DNA of 64,000 nt, taken from Bryoerythrophyllum caledonicum (Eukaryota; Streptophyta; Bryopsida; Pottiales; Pottiaceae). Below the pieces are notes generated by a model that saw only the letters and a program-made list of their open reading frames with translations, made no database searches and had not been told where the DNA came from. The stretch spans positions 17,797,845 through 17,861,844 of the forward strand of contig OZ020524.1 of the NCBI GenBank assembly GCA_963971425.1, given 5' to 3'. Made by a program: the position numbers and the translations under genes. Below, piece by piece: positions 54,524 to 64,000 of this stretch (positions are counted from its first letter, which is position 1; each line of letters starts with the position of its first letter).

Positions 54524-56279
54524 TTGCATTGTTTTGGGAGCATGCTCAAGTGGTTGATGTTTGAAGGCTACAAAATTTTGGGCATACAAGGATTCTAAAG
54601 TATCTTTGTTCTATGCCTACTTAAGATAATAGTAATTCCTCCGAGGTTGTCAGCTCGGGAAAACTGGTTTTATGTACTTTTTATATGAAACGCCCGGTGA
54701 GGGTTTTTCCGAGTTTGAAAGTGGATCATAAAATATATATAGATCTTAGTCTATGAACTAAGATGACTAAAATATATAGATCTTAGTCTATGAACTAAGT
54801 TGAAGTGAAACTTGACGATTTTCAATGGAGGTACATGGAAAATCATGGTTAAAGGGCAAAAATAATCAAAGTTTGAAAAACAATCAAAATTTCAAATTCA
54901 AGTTAAAACTAGACTTGGGATGCTTCACTTCATTATTTTGGCTATATGAGAAAAAAAGACTGTTTGCTAATATTTAAAAGAAAGATGCAAATGTCAGATA
55001 CAATAGGAAGACCACTTTTGGGATCCCCGCATTCAATATCTTGTTTTGACAGTTTCTCAATGAGACGTTTTCTGTTTTTTTATTTTTATGGCGGAGTGGT
55101 TTCTAGAGCCTTCAATTCTGAGGCACACCGAGTCTCACGATTCACCAACCTCTAAGCAACGTCCATGACAAGTTCCCTAAAACAGGACGGCTTTCCGGAA
55201 GGCAGTAGAGAAGACGACTGACAATAGAAGTTGAGCGATGGATCTCAAGAGCATGACCAAGGTCCTGCACAAGCGATGACAAATGAGCTCCAATAAGCCT
55301 CCAAGGATGCCGTGGTGGACTATAATACATGCCCAAGGGTAAGACACAGCTCAACAAGATCTACAAAACATAAGAGGAAAGTAATTTTGTAACGAAAATT
55401 TGGAAACATGCTGTAGAACAAAATTATGACATATGCGTTCTGTGGCTGAGCACATGTAGGGACCAATTGGAAACACAACTATGAAAGCTCCGCACCGGAA
55501 TTGTCTGAAAGAAACCAAGGTACAAGCACCCATTCTCTACATTGCATCCTAAAGAGTTCATAAAAAAGGAAACCATACGAAGTTGCAATGACTCCTCAAG
55601 TCTGAATCATACTTACATGCGTTATTTCCTAGTCAAAATGTCATGGAAAAGTAATGTTAACCTACCACACACAACTGATGCAAATCGCTAAAAGAATAAT
55701 ATTGATCCTAAGCCAGAACAACCTTGCACAAGATATAACTTCATAGGTGACATCAAATACATTAGTAAACAAACAAGCAAACAAGAAGAAAGACACCCTT
55801 ACAAGTAGATAATGATGTCAGCATAATGTAAACAATAGCAGGTGATACTCACTTTGACATAGATGAATTGCTATGCATTCGTTGGAGCTAGTTCTTGCAC
55901 TTCTGGCATGCGTTCGGCCATCAACAGCATGCTCAATAACTTGCACTCGTCCATCATAGCTGTGCACAACTATAGCTGTGCACAACTAAGGGTACATTGA
56001 CAGCAAAATACAAAAAATATAGCTTATAAACTTTCCCACCATGAGGCTTACAAAAGTTCAAAACAGAATTTGTGTGATGAGAATCACTCCTACTCAGATT
56101 GCGAGAGCTCTCCACAACTTTCAAGGTCCTAGCATTTCATTTCAGTCACTTCTTCACAACCAGACACCACAGCAGCAACAGATCCACTAGATAGACATTT
56201 GTGGTCAGACAAATGTGATATACCTACGTTACGTCACTGGATTTACAGCAACTGAGGTATTTGCAGGACGTGAGAGTGG
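54524..56279. other. Spacer
   Basis: 54750-54803 has a direct duplication (ATATAGATCTTAGTCTATGA and AACTAAG, twice). 55960-55990 has a duplicated AGCTGTGCACAACT. Nothing else is recognised; there are no convincing coding frames on either strand. Confidence 0.45.
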
Positions 56280-56704
56280 CATTACAAAACATGGCCATGT
56301 ATATGGTCATATATACATGGTATATATGACATGTATTTGTATATACATGTTTATATATACAGTCATGTATTTTACTCTTAGAATACCATAAAAGTATTCA
56401 AAGTTAGCAAGATTTACACCTTTGGATTGAAGATTCTTCAACTAACATCTTCCATGTGGAGGTCATTTCAATATTTGGACCTTTTCATGTTCAAGTATGA
56501 CACCATACATGACCATTTTGCAACTTCTCAAACATGTAGCGGGTGCAAAAATGGTCTAGATTCAAAATGCCATGTGTCATTGTATCGGATTCAACACAAG
56601 TACAAACTTTTGTACTCATTGTATACATCAGCTCTTACCCCTATGTCAAATAGACAAAATATCATGTTGCAACCCAATTCTGGCTTCTTAGACCTTTAAA
56701 GGTT
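56280..56704. mobile_element. Inverted copy of the TTAA-flanked small element
   Basis: Reverse-complement of the family at 7277-7664: GTATTTTACTCTTAGAATAC, CACCTTTGGATTGAAGATTC, CATGCCATGTGTCATTG-type blocks in reverse order, ending GACCTTTAAAGG followed by TTAA (56701-56704). The opposite end has become an ATATACATG-rich tract. Confidence 0.6.
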
Positions 56705-57857
56705 AAAGAGATGGTGATACTTACATGAGTCGTGTCATACTTTGTGTATTACCCTCTGATATGGTAAATGCTTATGTACTTCGTCACATGTTGGTTATCA
56801 TCCTGAAATGAACTTATGAAGTTATTTTTATTAAGGATTATGATCCACAATGTCAATGCGTGATCCTGTTGCATCTGGATCAAGAATTGCACTGAAAGAT
56901 GGGGTAAGTTGTATTTATTTAAAGTTTTGATTTGTTGTTCTGTTGTTCTAATTTTGTTCTGATCGCAGGAAGGACCCAGCACCTTTGTTTTTGGGAGCAT
57001 TAGTGGCTGTAGTTTTCAGCGGTGTTGATTCGTCTGTTGTATCGCCCTTGTTGGACCAGTTTAAGGTGATATTGTCCATGTTTATATTGTTTGTTCCTTT
57101 TAAATTTTGACTCTGAATCTTTAACTATGTCTTGTAACTGAGTAGTGTGCACCTGGGAAGCAGATTGTTGAAAGTGGATGAAAGGAAGCAATTGACATGA
57201 AATCCTACTAAAGGTAATTGTTGTTTTACATCTCTAAATGTTTTATGTTCTTAGTTTATGATTTTTTTTTAATAATCATGTACGAGTGTGTAAGGTGGAG
57301 CTAGCAATGGCAGTCACAATGAATTCAAAGTTGGCTCTGAATATACCTCGACTTCAGCAAATGCATTGTCAATGTTTTTTGTTGTTAGATCCGCAGTTGT
57401 ATGATTTAATACTTCGATTCATACTTTGTCTCATTGTACACTTTAGAGAAGTGTCTACATTTTGATGATATGTTGTAACAAATACTGTAGCCATGGAGTA
57501 AAAAGATGCATTGACCAGGTGAGTTACCATAGATTTACAGATGGGGATGACGTTGTAGCATGTAACCAATTAATAGAATTTCAAACTCACCAAAAGTGTT
57601 AACACTTGAGGCAGCAATCTCTGCCAAAAACGTAGATGGAGCCCTGCCTTGATACATCCTGTACAGAATTTATCTTCATGATCCAGGCCAACTTCATGGT
57701 TCTGGACAAATCCTCTCAGGGCTCGCATCACCCCGCGTTGCTTTTTTCTCGAGTGTGAACCCTACGAAGAGTCTCTAACCTTGAGAGTATGGGAGCTTTG
57801 GAGTGGGTCCATGAATTATCAGCATTCTAGATAAGTACATGTGCAGTAGTATCCTTA
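56705..57857. other. 3' flank of the bZIP gene and spacer
   Basis: A short exon-like stretch at about 56968-57065 (plus strand; KDPAPLFLGALVAVVFSG then DSSVVSPLLDQFK, followed by a GT) has protein-like composition, but I do not recognise the family and found no partner exons. It may be a decayed gene fragment. Confidence 0.35.
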
Positions 57858-59556
57858 TTAGATGTCATGCTGCTCCACCATGATGGGGCCTTCCATGTTC
57901 TCCCAGGAGCTGCTGTTCCATGAGCCTGGTGTGTTGCAGGAAACGCCGCTTCTCATGCGCTTGTGCAGATGCTCAAGGCTGGCCACTCGTTGCATGGATG
58001 CCGTCCTGCCCATCGGCTCATCGCCAGCCTTGAACTGTGAGCTGGGCTCATCACCGCCACCATACAATGGCATCAGGTACCTCAAACTCGGGTCCACAAT
58101 GAACTGCCCTCCAGGTACGGTTCCGTGCCTCGCCATCAAATCTCTTGCAGCCATGTTGACCTGGATTCACAGACAAAGAGTTGGATGAGGATATGGACAG
58201 TAGTTCTCTGTACTACTCTTCAATGACTAGAGCTCCATGAAGAGGAGTGTTTTCTGGAGGGGTTTGATGACAGATTTGGGAGAGGAACGCACCTTGGCAC
58301 GTAAAGCCTCGCAATCTGCCTTGAGCACACGATTGTCAACCGCGGCCTCTTGGAACTTGTGGTTCATTTCCTGGAACCTTTGGACCAGCGTGATGTTTTC
58401 CGCTCTCAATTGCGCTACCTGCATTTCCAGCTCACTCAAATGAACCTGCTTCCTCCTGCGTGATCGCCTTGCTGATTCGCGGTTGGAAAGCATCCTGTGA
58501 CACTCATACGTATCAGCAAAGGAAGTCTCTTGATTAGAAATTTAGCTCAGGCTAGCTGTGTTACTTTGTATTGCTTACCTCTTTTTGCGTTTGATGTCAC
58601 CCGGTGCTGCGTCATGCTCTTGATCTTCGTCCTCGGAGACTTCTGAACCGCTAGTGATGGGTCGCGACTTCCCCACCTCAGCGTCGGACCTTGTGCCAAG
58701 GTCAACAGCCGGTGCTGTTTTTACTTTTGATGTTCCTGCACAATTGTGAGAGGTTGATTAGAGCCTGAGTTTCAATAGTTTCATCTCCGCAGATCCGTTC
58801 AAGCAATCAAAATTTACGAGTATCGAGTTCATCCAGGACATGGAACGCATCAAAGGACAAGATTTTTCATTTGTCTCCCGGAACTTTACCATGTCGCTGA
58901 CTGCTTTTCGACTTCACTGTTGTCGCGCTTCCACCGATAGCTTCATCTGCTCCTCTTGTGTCTACCTGCTGCCAGAATCAAGAGAATTCTCGTCTCGTCA
59001 GGAAGTTCCAGCCCTCGGATTGAATCCGGTTTACTTTGAAACACGTCACAGTCACTTCTGACACGATAAAACTTCTGCAAAGAATGAAATTCGCAGGTTT
59101 TAGTGTGAAAGAAACGAGGCGTACCCGAGTCATTGCGACTGCTGCACACGCCATCTCAAGCTTCTGCTTCAACAGACGTTCATAGTCCGGCTCGGAGAAT
59201 CCACGGACAGTACACAGATCCACTGGAACACTTTCGGCAGGAGCTCCCACCGGTGAATCTGAGGAGCTGCTACCTGAATTGGGATACAACTGAAGCTCAG
59301 GCGCCCTCTCGTCCTCGTCACTGGGATCCTCCTTCACGTCCGTCAGCAGGAACCGTCTCTTGCGCAGCTTCTGAGCTGCCTCACCCGGCGCTTGAGCTCC
59401 AGGGCTCGCATGAGCGCCAAGCGACTCCTTGTCGAGAAACTCCTGAAACGACCACTCCGAGGCGCTCCGATGGATCGTCCTCTCTCCGAGCTGTTGCGCC
59501 GTCGACTCGTCCCAGAAGGCCCCCACAAGGTCGTCCATCGAAGACGAATGCTCCAT
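57858..59556 (-). CDS. bZIP transcription factor, 5 exons, 389 aa
   Basis: Exons (minus): 59556-59125, 58965-58890, 58735-58579, 58494-58293, 58160-57858; GT-AG and the frame closes (1170 nt). The basic region NRESARRSRRRKQVHLSELE (about 225-244) has the bZIP signature N-x7-R, followed by a zipper with Leu or equivalent every seven residues (LEMQVAQLRAENITLVQ...), seven to eight heptads long. An acidic region precedes it (SGSEVSEDEDQEHD). The N-terminus has an AFWDE-type motif and RSASEWSFQEFLDKE. These features and the long zipper are typical of plant group C (Opaque2/bZIP10/bZIP25-type) factors, which dimerise with group S bZIPs in energy and seed-protein signalling. Group assignment is moderately sure, and nuclear location follows from the basic region. 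The C-terminal tail is Ser/Gly-rich. The start is the first ATG of exon 1. Confidence 0.9.
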
Positions 59557-59828
59557 CGATTACTGCCCCTGCAATCACCTCTTCTACTCAACAACACCAA
59601 ACACAAACGCCTCTCTCCCACTCGACAAGAAAACGAAACTCCTGCTACCCAGCTCCCTCAACTGCTCAGAAGTAGTATACACAAGTTCCAGAAAAATATA
59701 GCTCACAAAGTGACAATTCACGAGCACAATATGAGCAGGTGTGGAATGGATTCGCATGCACCGGCACAGATAAGCAGCTACAGTAATACTAGCACCCAGT
59801 TACTCGTGTTACTAGGACTGTAAACACG

Positions 59829-59960
59829 ATGGCCGCGGCGGTCACGCCATACGAGGTGCCCGCTGCTGCCGACTATTCGGTTGATCCGATCGCCGCCGAT
59901 ACGCGCCTTGGACCGAGGTCCCTGCTCGCGGCGGAGGCGTGGCGAGCGCGGGTGCGTTAG
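59829..59960 (+). CDS. Short GC-rich open frame upstream of the bZIP gene, 43 codons
   Basis: ATG at 59829 opens MAAAVTPYEVPAAADYSVDP and continues ...LGPRSLLAAEAWRAR to a TAG at 59958. It is head-to-head with the bZIP gene, 273 bp away, and its composition is like coding sequence, unlike the AT-rich neighbourhood. GGGTGCGT near the end could be a splice donor, making this a first exon, but no second exon was found. Function unknown; it may be chance. Confidence 0.25.
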   Translation: MAAAVTPYEVPAAADYSVDPIAADTRLGPRSLLAAEAWRARVR

Positions 59961-60890
59961 AGAATGAACCGGACCCAAATGCGATGGTCGTGTAGATTTC
60001 GCGGCGTTGAATGTACGGAGGGGTTAGATGATGCGTGGAGTGACGGGCTTTTGAGGAGGACGTGGAAGGCTGGCGGGAGGGGGTATCCAAAGCCGTCACC
60101 TCACTCTTGAACCATCACATGCCCTGAGACCACTGTGAAGAATGTGGAAGAAGCTTTTACTTTTGATTTCATGATGTCCCTCTCGTGTTTGGGACGAGAT
60201 TGGTCAAGGGAACAAATAGTAAGTCATTTACAAATGAAAGAAGAATTTTGGTTTCCGGAGGATATAGTGTTTGTTCATTCTCTTTGCTAAGCGTATGGCC
60301 ACGGGATATTGGCTAGTGTGATAGAACTACTCCCCCCTTCTCAAGGGTGAACACTTTTCTACATTAAGTGCTTCCCTACACTAATTGTAAAACATTTACA
60401 TTTTAGTCGTAGCCTGTAGAAGTACGATTTCAATCCAAGTGATTTCATTAGTTTTTTTTGGAAAAGAAATGAATTAGTTGTGAATTTTTAAAGTGTGATG
60501 CCATGTTGGTTAGTGGTTGCCAATAGATGCCGCCATAAGCGCTCGACTGATGGGTCTTTGTTGGTTACCATGGAGGTTACTTTATGTATTTCTTGAAACA
60601 ATAGTATCAACGTATGATGGAGTGTCATATTAAGAAGGATAGAGTGTAGATATATGATAACTACGACGTTTCTACACAAAATTATCCTACGTTCTAATCT
60701 TTGGAATGATTTTGAATAGAATGCACTTTCAGTTTTTGATTTATTGAGTAATCTTCAATTAAATACACTTTGCACAGTCTTCTAGCACTAATCTTCTAGG
60801 TAGTGTTTAATATATTATATTGGTAGTTGATGTAAAATAGTGTCTACCATCCTCTGTAAGATAGCAATCTCGCTCTATGTGTTCATTCCG
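59961..60890. other. Spacer
   Basis: 60340-60420 has TTTAGTGTA-family debris (CTACACTAATTGTAAAAC). No gene seen. Confidence 0.4.
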
Positions 60891-60892
60891 TG

Positions 60893-61060
60893 GATAAGGC
60901 ACCAGGGCCTTGGTGTGGTAGTTTGGGTCATGGCACACTGGTGAGGTGATTGTGAGTTCAAGTCCCCACGCCGGCGGAGTGCCTACCACCATAGTCCACC
61001 CAACTATGCCGGGGATCTTAAGACCTGGTTGTATGGGTACTCAAAAAAGCCCTTGGGGGG
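60893..61060 (+). mobile_element. tRNA-related (SINE-like) element
   Basis: Contains an A-box-like TGGTGTGGTAGTTTGGG (about 60914) and a B-box-like GAGTTCAAGTCCCC (about 60954-60967) at roughly tRNA spacing, followed by a non-tRNA body (CTACCACCATAGTCC...CCGGGGATCTTAAGACCTGG). This is the layout of a SINE head. No clear target duplication or A/T tail was found, so a tRNA pseudogene is the alternative. Confidence 0.4.
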
Positions 61061-61846
61061 GGGGTGACATGTCATTTGTCTCTAAGGCACTTAGTGTAGG
61101 GAAGCACTTAGTGTTTATCCCTATGTCCCATGGCCATTGGCTTAGTTAAAGAGAATGAACAATCACTATATTCACGTCGGTCTTCTTCTTTCATATATTC
61201 ACGTCGATCTTCTTCTTTCGTGAATAAAAACCAGGTAATTAGACACTTTTTCCCACACAGTCCTCCTAAGCGGCCGGAGATTGATTGTTTTTTCCAATCC
61301 ACGGTGGTTTGGTCATCACCTAGGTGTCACATGAGTATTGCCTAGATATCACATGGGTATCACCTTAGACAAATCCCTTCTAGTTTCCACGATAAAATCA
61401 GAGAGCCTCCAATTGGAATTAATAATGTAAGAACCCGACCAATGCGTAGGGTATTTACTGAGATTATATTGAGCTTGGAGTGCAATTTGTGCAGTGCAAG
61501 GTTCTGGGTGCAAAGGTGCAGGTCCTTGTGGCGAGCGACGGCCTTGCACAGTCCGAGGAGCGCAGCCTTTGGCATGCGAAGCGCAGGCGGCCATTTGGAT
61601 AGTGCTCTTATCCACTTTGACGTGCTGGGCTGCCACAGGCTGCTACTTGCCCATGTGCCAGACGTTCGGCCACCATCTTACTATAATATACTCTCTCCAC
61701 TGCCTCATTTCTGTATCATTAACCCGTTCAGGCACGTATATTACTTTGTAGAATACAGTGCAAAAAATAAGAATTAACCTGTACAGGACCGTGACAATTT
61801 CACACCAAAAGCACTTCAAAACTATTGATTCTAGTGGCATGAGTAA
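61061..61846. other. Spacer
   Basis: Carries the pyrimidine-tailed motif (61146-61235), and at 61719-61846 TTAA-family ends (TTAA-CCCGTTCAGG; TTAA-CCTGTACAGGACCGTGACA, the inverse of a type 1 right end) that are truncated by the next MITE. No gene seen. Confidence 0.4.
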
Positions 61847-62185
61847 GAGCATCTCCACTCCTGGCGTGGAATTTTCCACGCTAGGTCGGAAAATCTACTC
61901 CACGCCAGGAGTGATTTAGGGTTTGGCGTTATAAGAGCTCCACCGCAAGCTCCAAATTTTTCAGCCCAAAAAAACACTTTCACCTTTCACCTCCCGCCAC
62001 CAATGACACAGCGCCACGTGTTGCCATCAAGGACATGGCGCCACGTGTCGCAAGGGTATGGGTGTGTCGCCAACATCAAAAAATGGCGCACTCCCCCCAT
62101 CCAAGGAGATTTTGGTGTTGGGTGCAACTTTTTGACCTCACAAAACTCCAATTTGGTGGTTCTCTATCTCCGGGTGGAGATGCTC
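61847..62185. mobile_element. Tourist-like MITE, GAGCATCTCC ends, TAA duplication
   Basis: TAA at 61844-61846 and 62186-62188 flanks GAGCATCTCCAC...GTGGAGATGC-TC. The 339 bp interior is non-coding and has an inner CTCCACGCCAGGAGTG inverted pair near the left end. The TWA duplication is typical of PIF/Harbinger MITEs. Confidence 0.75.
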
Positions 62186-62914
62186 TAAGGGAGGAAACAA
62201 TAACTTTGATAAGCCCCCCTAAAACCGACAAGTTAAGGAATGTGCATACATGGAAAGAGGAGATCATTATACTATTATTTTTCAGTGGTAGCCAATAGAA
62301 TTACAATTCCAACCCAAGTGATTTCATATCTTTTTGATGAAAATTGAATTAGTTATGAATTTTCAAATTGTGCAGCCATGTTTAATGGGTGGCCGGCAGT
62401 AGGTACCCCCTATAACCAACGACCAAAAGTAAGGGTCTTGGCTAATAACAAACCTCCATTTGGAACTCAGTTGGTGGTAATGGGATGGAAGAGGGTTGGA
62501 TATATCCCAATTTTATAGGTGTTAGCTATGGGTTTTTGTTGGTTATGCGGAGGCTTACCTTATAGCCCAACTAGAACCGTAGTAGCCACCAATGGCACCT
62601 TGTGACGTTTAAGTCACCAATAGAGTCTATCCACTACGGAGATTCATTACATTACTGTACACCCAAAGGTGAGTTCACTCTTCATATTTTACAAAAATAT
62701 TCATCCTTTTTAATCAAATAAAAATCTTGGAATCAAAATTCGTCAGATACTTAATTTTTACATTTGAATGTGTTTTAAAAAAATTCAACTCTGGGACTTT
62801 GTGATCAGAAATAAATGGTAAAAAATGAATTCGGCTTTGACTTTGGAATGCATATATTGAGGAGTGATTTTCTCAAATATGGGGGGTCAAATTTGAGGAA
62901 TGATGCCGCCTTTA
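62186..62914. other. Spacer
   Basis: No gene or repeat family recognised. Confidence 0.4.
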
Positions 62915-63299
62915 GAGCATCTCCACCGGGGCACGGCGCCGTACTCAGATACTGTTGAATCTTTCAAATTGGATTCCACCGCGTATAGGAAAATGAGGTC
63001 CCGCTCCGCCGGGCCCGGTCCATCCAGCCTTCCGAACGGGAAAACCACTGAGTATGCCGTCCCCTCCTCAATATTCCCCGTTTTTCCCAGCCACTCATCT
63101 ACTGCAATGTAGCAGCATGGGAGTGTATTAGACTAGTTGTACTCATGAACCTTCCTTGATTTGCGTCTTGCCTATTTGGCCTATTTTTGGCCCACCATCC
63201 CGGTGCACATACTTCTCGGCAACTTCACTGCCGTCTCCGCTCTTGGAGGAGCTTTTCCGCCCTAGCATGGGAATTTCCCCTCCAGGGGTGGAGATGCTC
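62915..63299. mobile_element. Tourist-like MITE, GAGCATCTCC ends, TTA duplication
   Basis: TTA at 62912-62914 and 63300-63302 flanks GAGCATCTCCACC...GGTGGAGATGCTC. It is 385 bp with a GC-rich left arm, and a sister of 61847-62185 by its ends but with a different interior. Confidence 0.75.
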
Positions 63300-64000
63300 T
63301 TAATGGCAGCAGATGGTCTTGCTAGAAAATCTAGGCCAAACTCTGATCAAGGACTTATCAATCATGGGTGCGCGGCGTGGAACAAGGCCTTGGTGAGGTG
63401 CAACCAAGCTCCTAATAAGTCGGAAAAGCATACCAAACGCTTTAAAAACCTTTGGTGTTGCAACGAGGTGTTTGCGCGGTAGGCTTGGTAATTCTAGTTT
63501 CACGTTAACACTAACACCACTATTAACACTGCCACTGACATCTAACCTGGCCGGGACTCTTGTCGTGCCTCGCTAGACCTGGCGGGGCTTGCCTTGTTTG
63601 AAGTTTTTCCTTTGTTTGTGTCAAAATATATATATGGGGGCTGGCCCACACTTAGTGCAAACATGACCAAATTCCTTCCTCACCGTTACTACAACAGAAT
63701 GGAACTTCGTGTAGACCTTCGCTTTGTTTTTTTTGACACAAGCAAAGGGAACCTTTACTGTAGAGAAAAGATGATACAAAGGCAAACCCCACCAACCCTT
63801 CGCTTTGTTTTCGACACCGGTACATATTTATCCGGGATTCAGGTACTACAGTTGCAAAATCTGATTCCTGTCACTGCACTCTTCACGTGAATGTTTACAC
63901 CAAACAGGCCTTTCTTTTGTGATACTTTGTGTGAACCAGTTCTTACAACTGCAAGGTTTGCATGAGTGGGAGCTGTAGAGGATTTGGTGATCGCTACTAT
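63300..64000. other. Window end; foldback pair
   Basis: TTCCTTTGTTTGTGTCAAAA (about 63606) is inverted near 63732 (TTTTTGACACAAGCAAAGG), and ACCTTCGCTTTGTTTT is repeated at about 63716 and 63798. It is probably another small element cut by decay. No gene seen. Confidence 0.4.

Noticed and set aside
56968..57065. Possible exon with KDPAPLFLGALVAV
   Set aside because: Not called as a gene: no partner exons, and the following candidate exon contains a stop; noted only in the spacer description.
59133..59823. Plus-strand frames of 143-180 codons opposite the bZIP first exon
   Set aside because: Antisense of the bZIP coding exon and its leader; low-complexity Pro/Thr/Arg content.

Overview
The window is nuclear DNA from a land plant. 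Genes have many short GT-AG introns (most 70-400 bp), coding exons are GC-richer than the AT-rich spacers, and TTTAGGG-type telomere motifs occur. A COI1-type F-box receptor, a CIPK with an NAF motif, a PIRL-type leucine-rich repeat protein and a mitochondrial gamma-carbonic-anhydrase-like protein are all plant families. A Val at the ligand-selectivity site of COI1 and a RecQ helicase with RQC, HRDC and a C-terminal helix-turn-helix fit a non-seed plant (bryophyte or lycophyte grade). This placement is inference; I cannot name a species.

Layout: (1) 1-4200, spacer with small transposons. (2) 4205-6683 (-), a DUF1308/UPF0415 protein. (3) 6700-9440, a cluster of small TTAA-flanked elements. (4) 9444-14542 (+), a 784-residue RecQ helicase in 19 exons. 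(5) 14.5-26.5 kb, a gene desert of nested MITE-like and TTAA-flanked elements. (6) 26.5-37 kb, the gene-dense core: LRR protein, CIPK and COI1, all on +, with partial COI1 duplications on both sides. (7) 37.4-41.4 kb, a 1.5 kb foldback array and more MITEs. (8) 41472-42194 (-), a gamma-CA-like protein. (9) 43-53 kb, a transposon complex: a broken F-box gene, a non-autonomous LTR retrotransposon with intact target-site duplication, and a decayed Rep/helicase Helitron with a textbook 3' end. (10) 53138-54523 (+), an intact single-exon F-box protein. (11) 57858-59556 (-), a bZIP factor in five exons. (12) 60-64 kb, a SINE-like element and two Tourist-like MITEs.

The host genes are not an operon or a pathway; they are unrelated housekeeping and signalling genes. 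What ties the window together is its small DNA transposons. Four families can be defined from their ends: TTAA-flanked elements with CCC...GGG termini (piggyBac-like), MITEs with 3-bp TWA target sites (PIF/Harbinger-like), a MITE with a 9-bp target duplication (Mutator-like), and a foldback family with GTCACCC-type ends that sits mainly inside introns of four different genes here. All exon models were joined by hand; frames close exactly for the six multi-exon and single-exon host genes described as complete.
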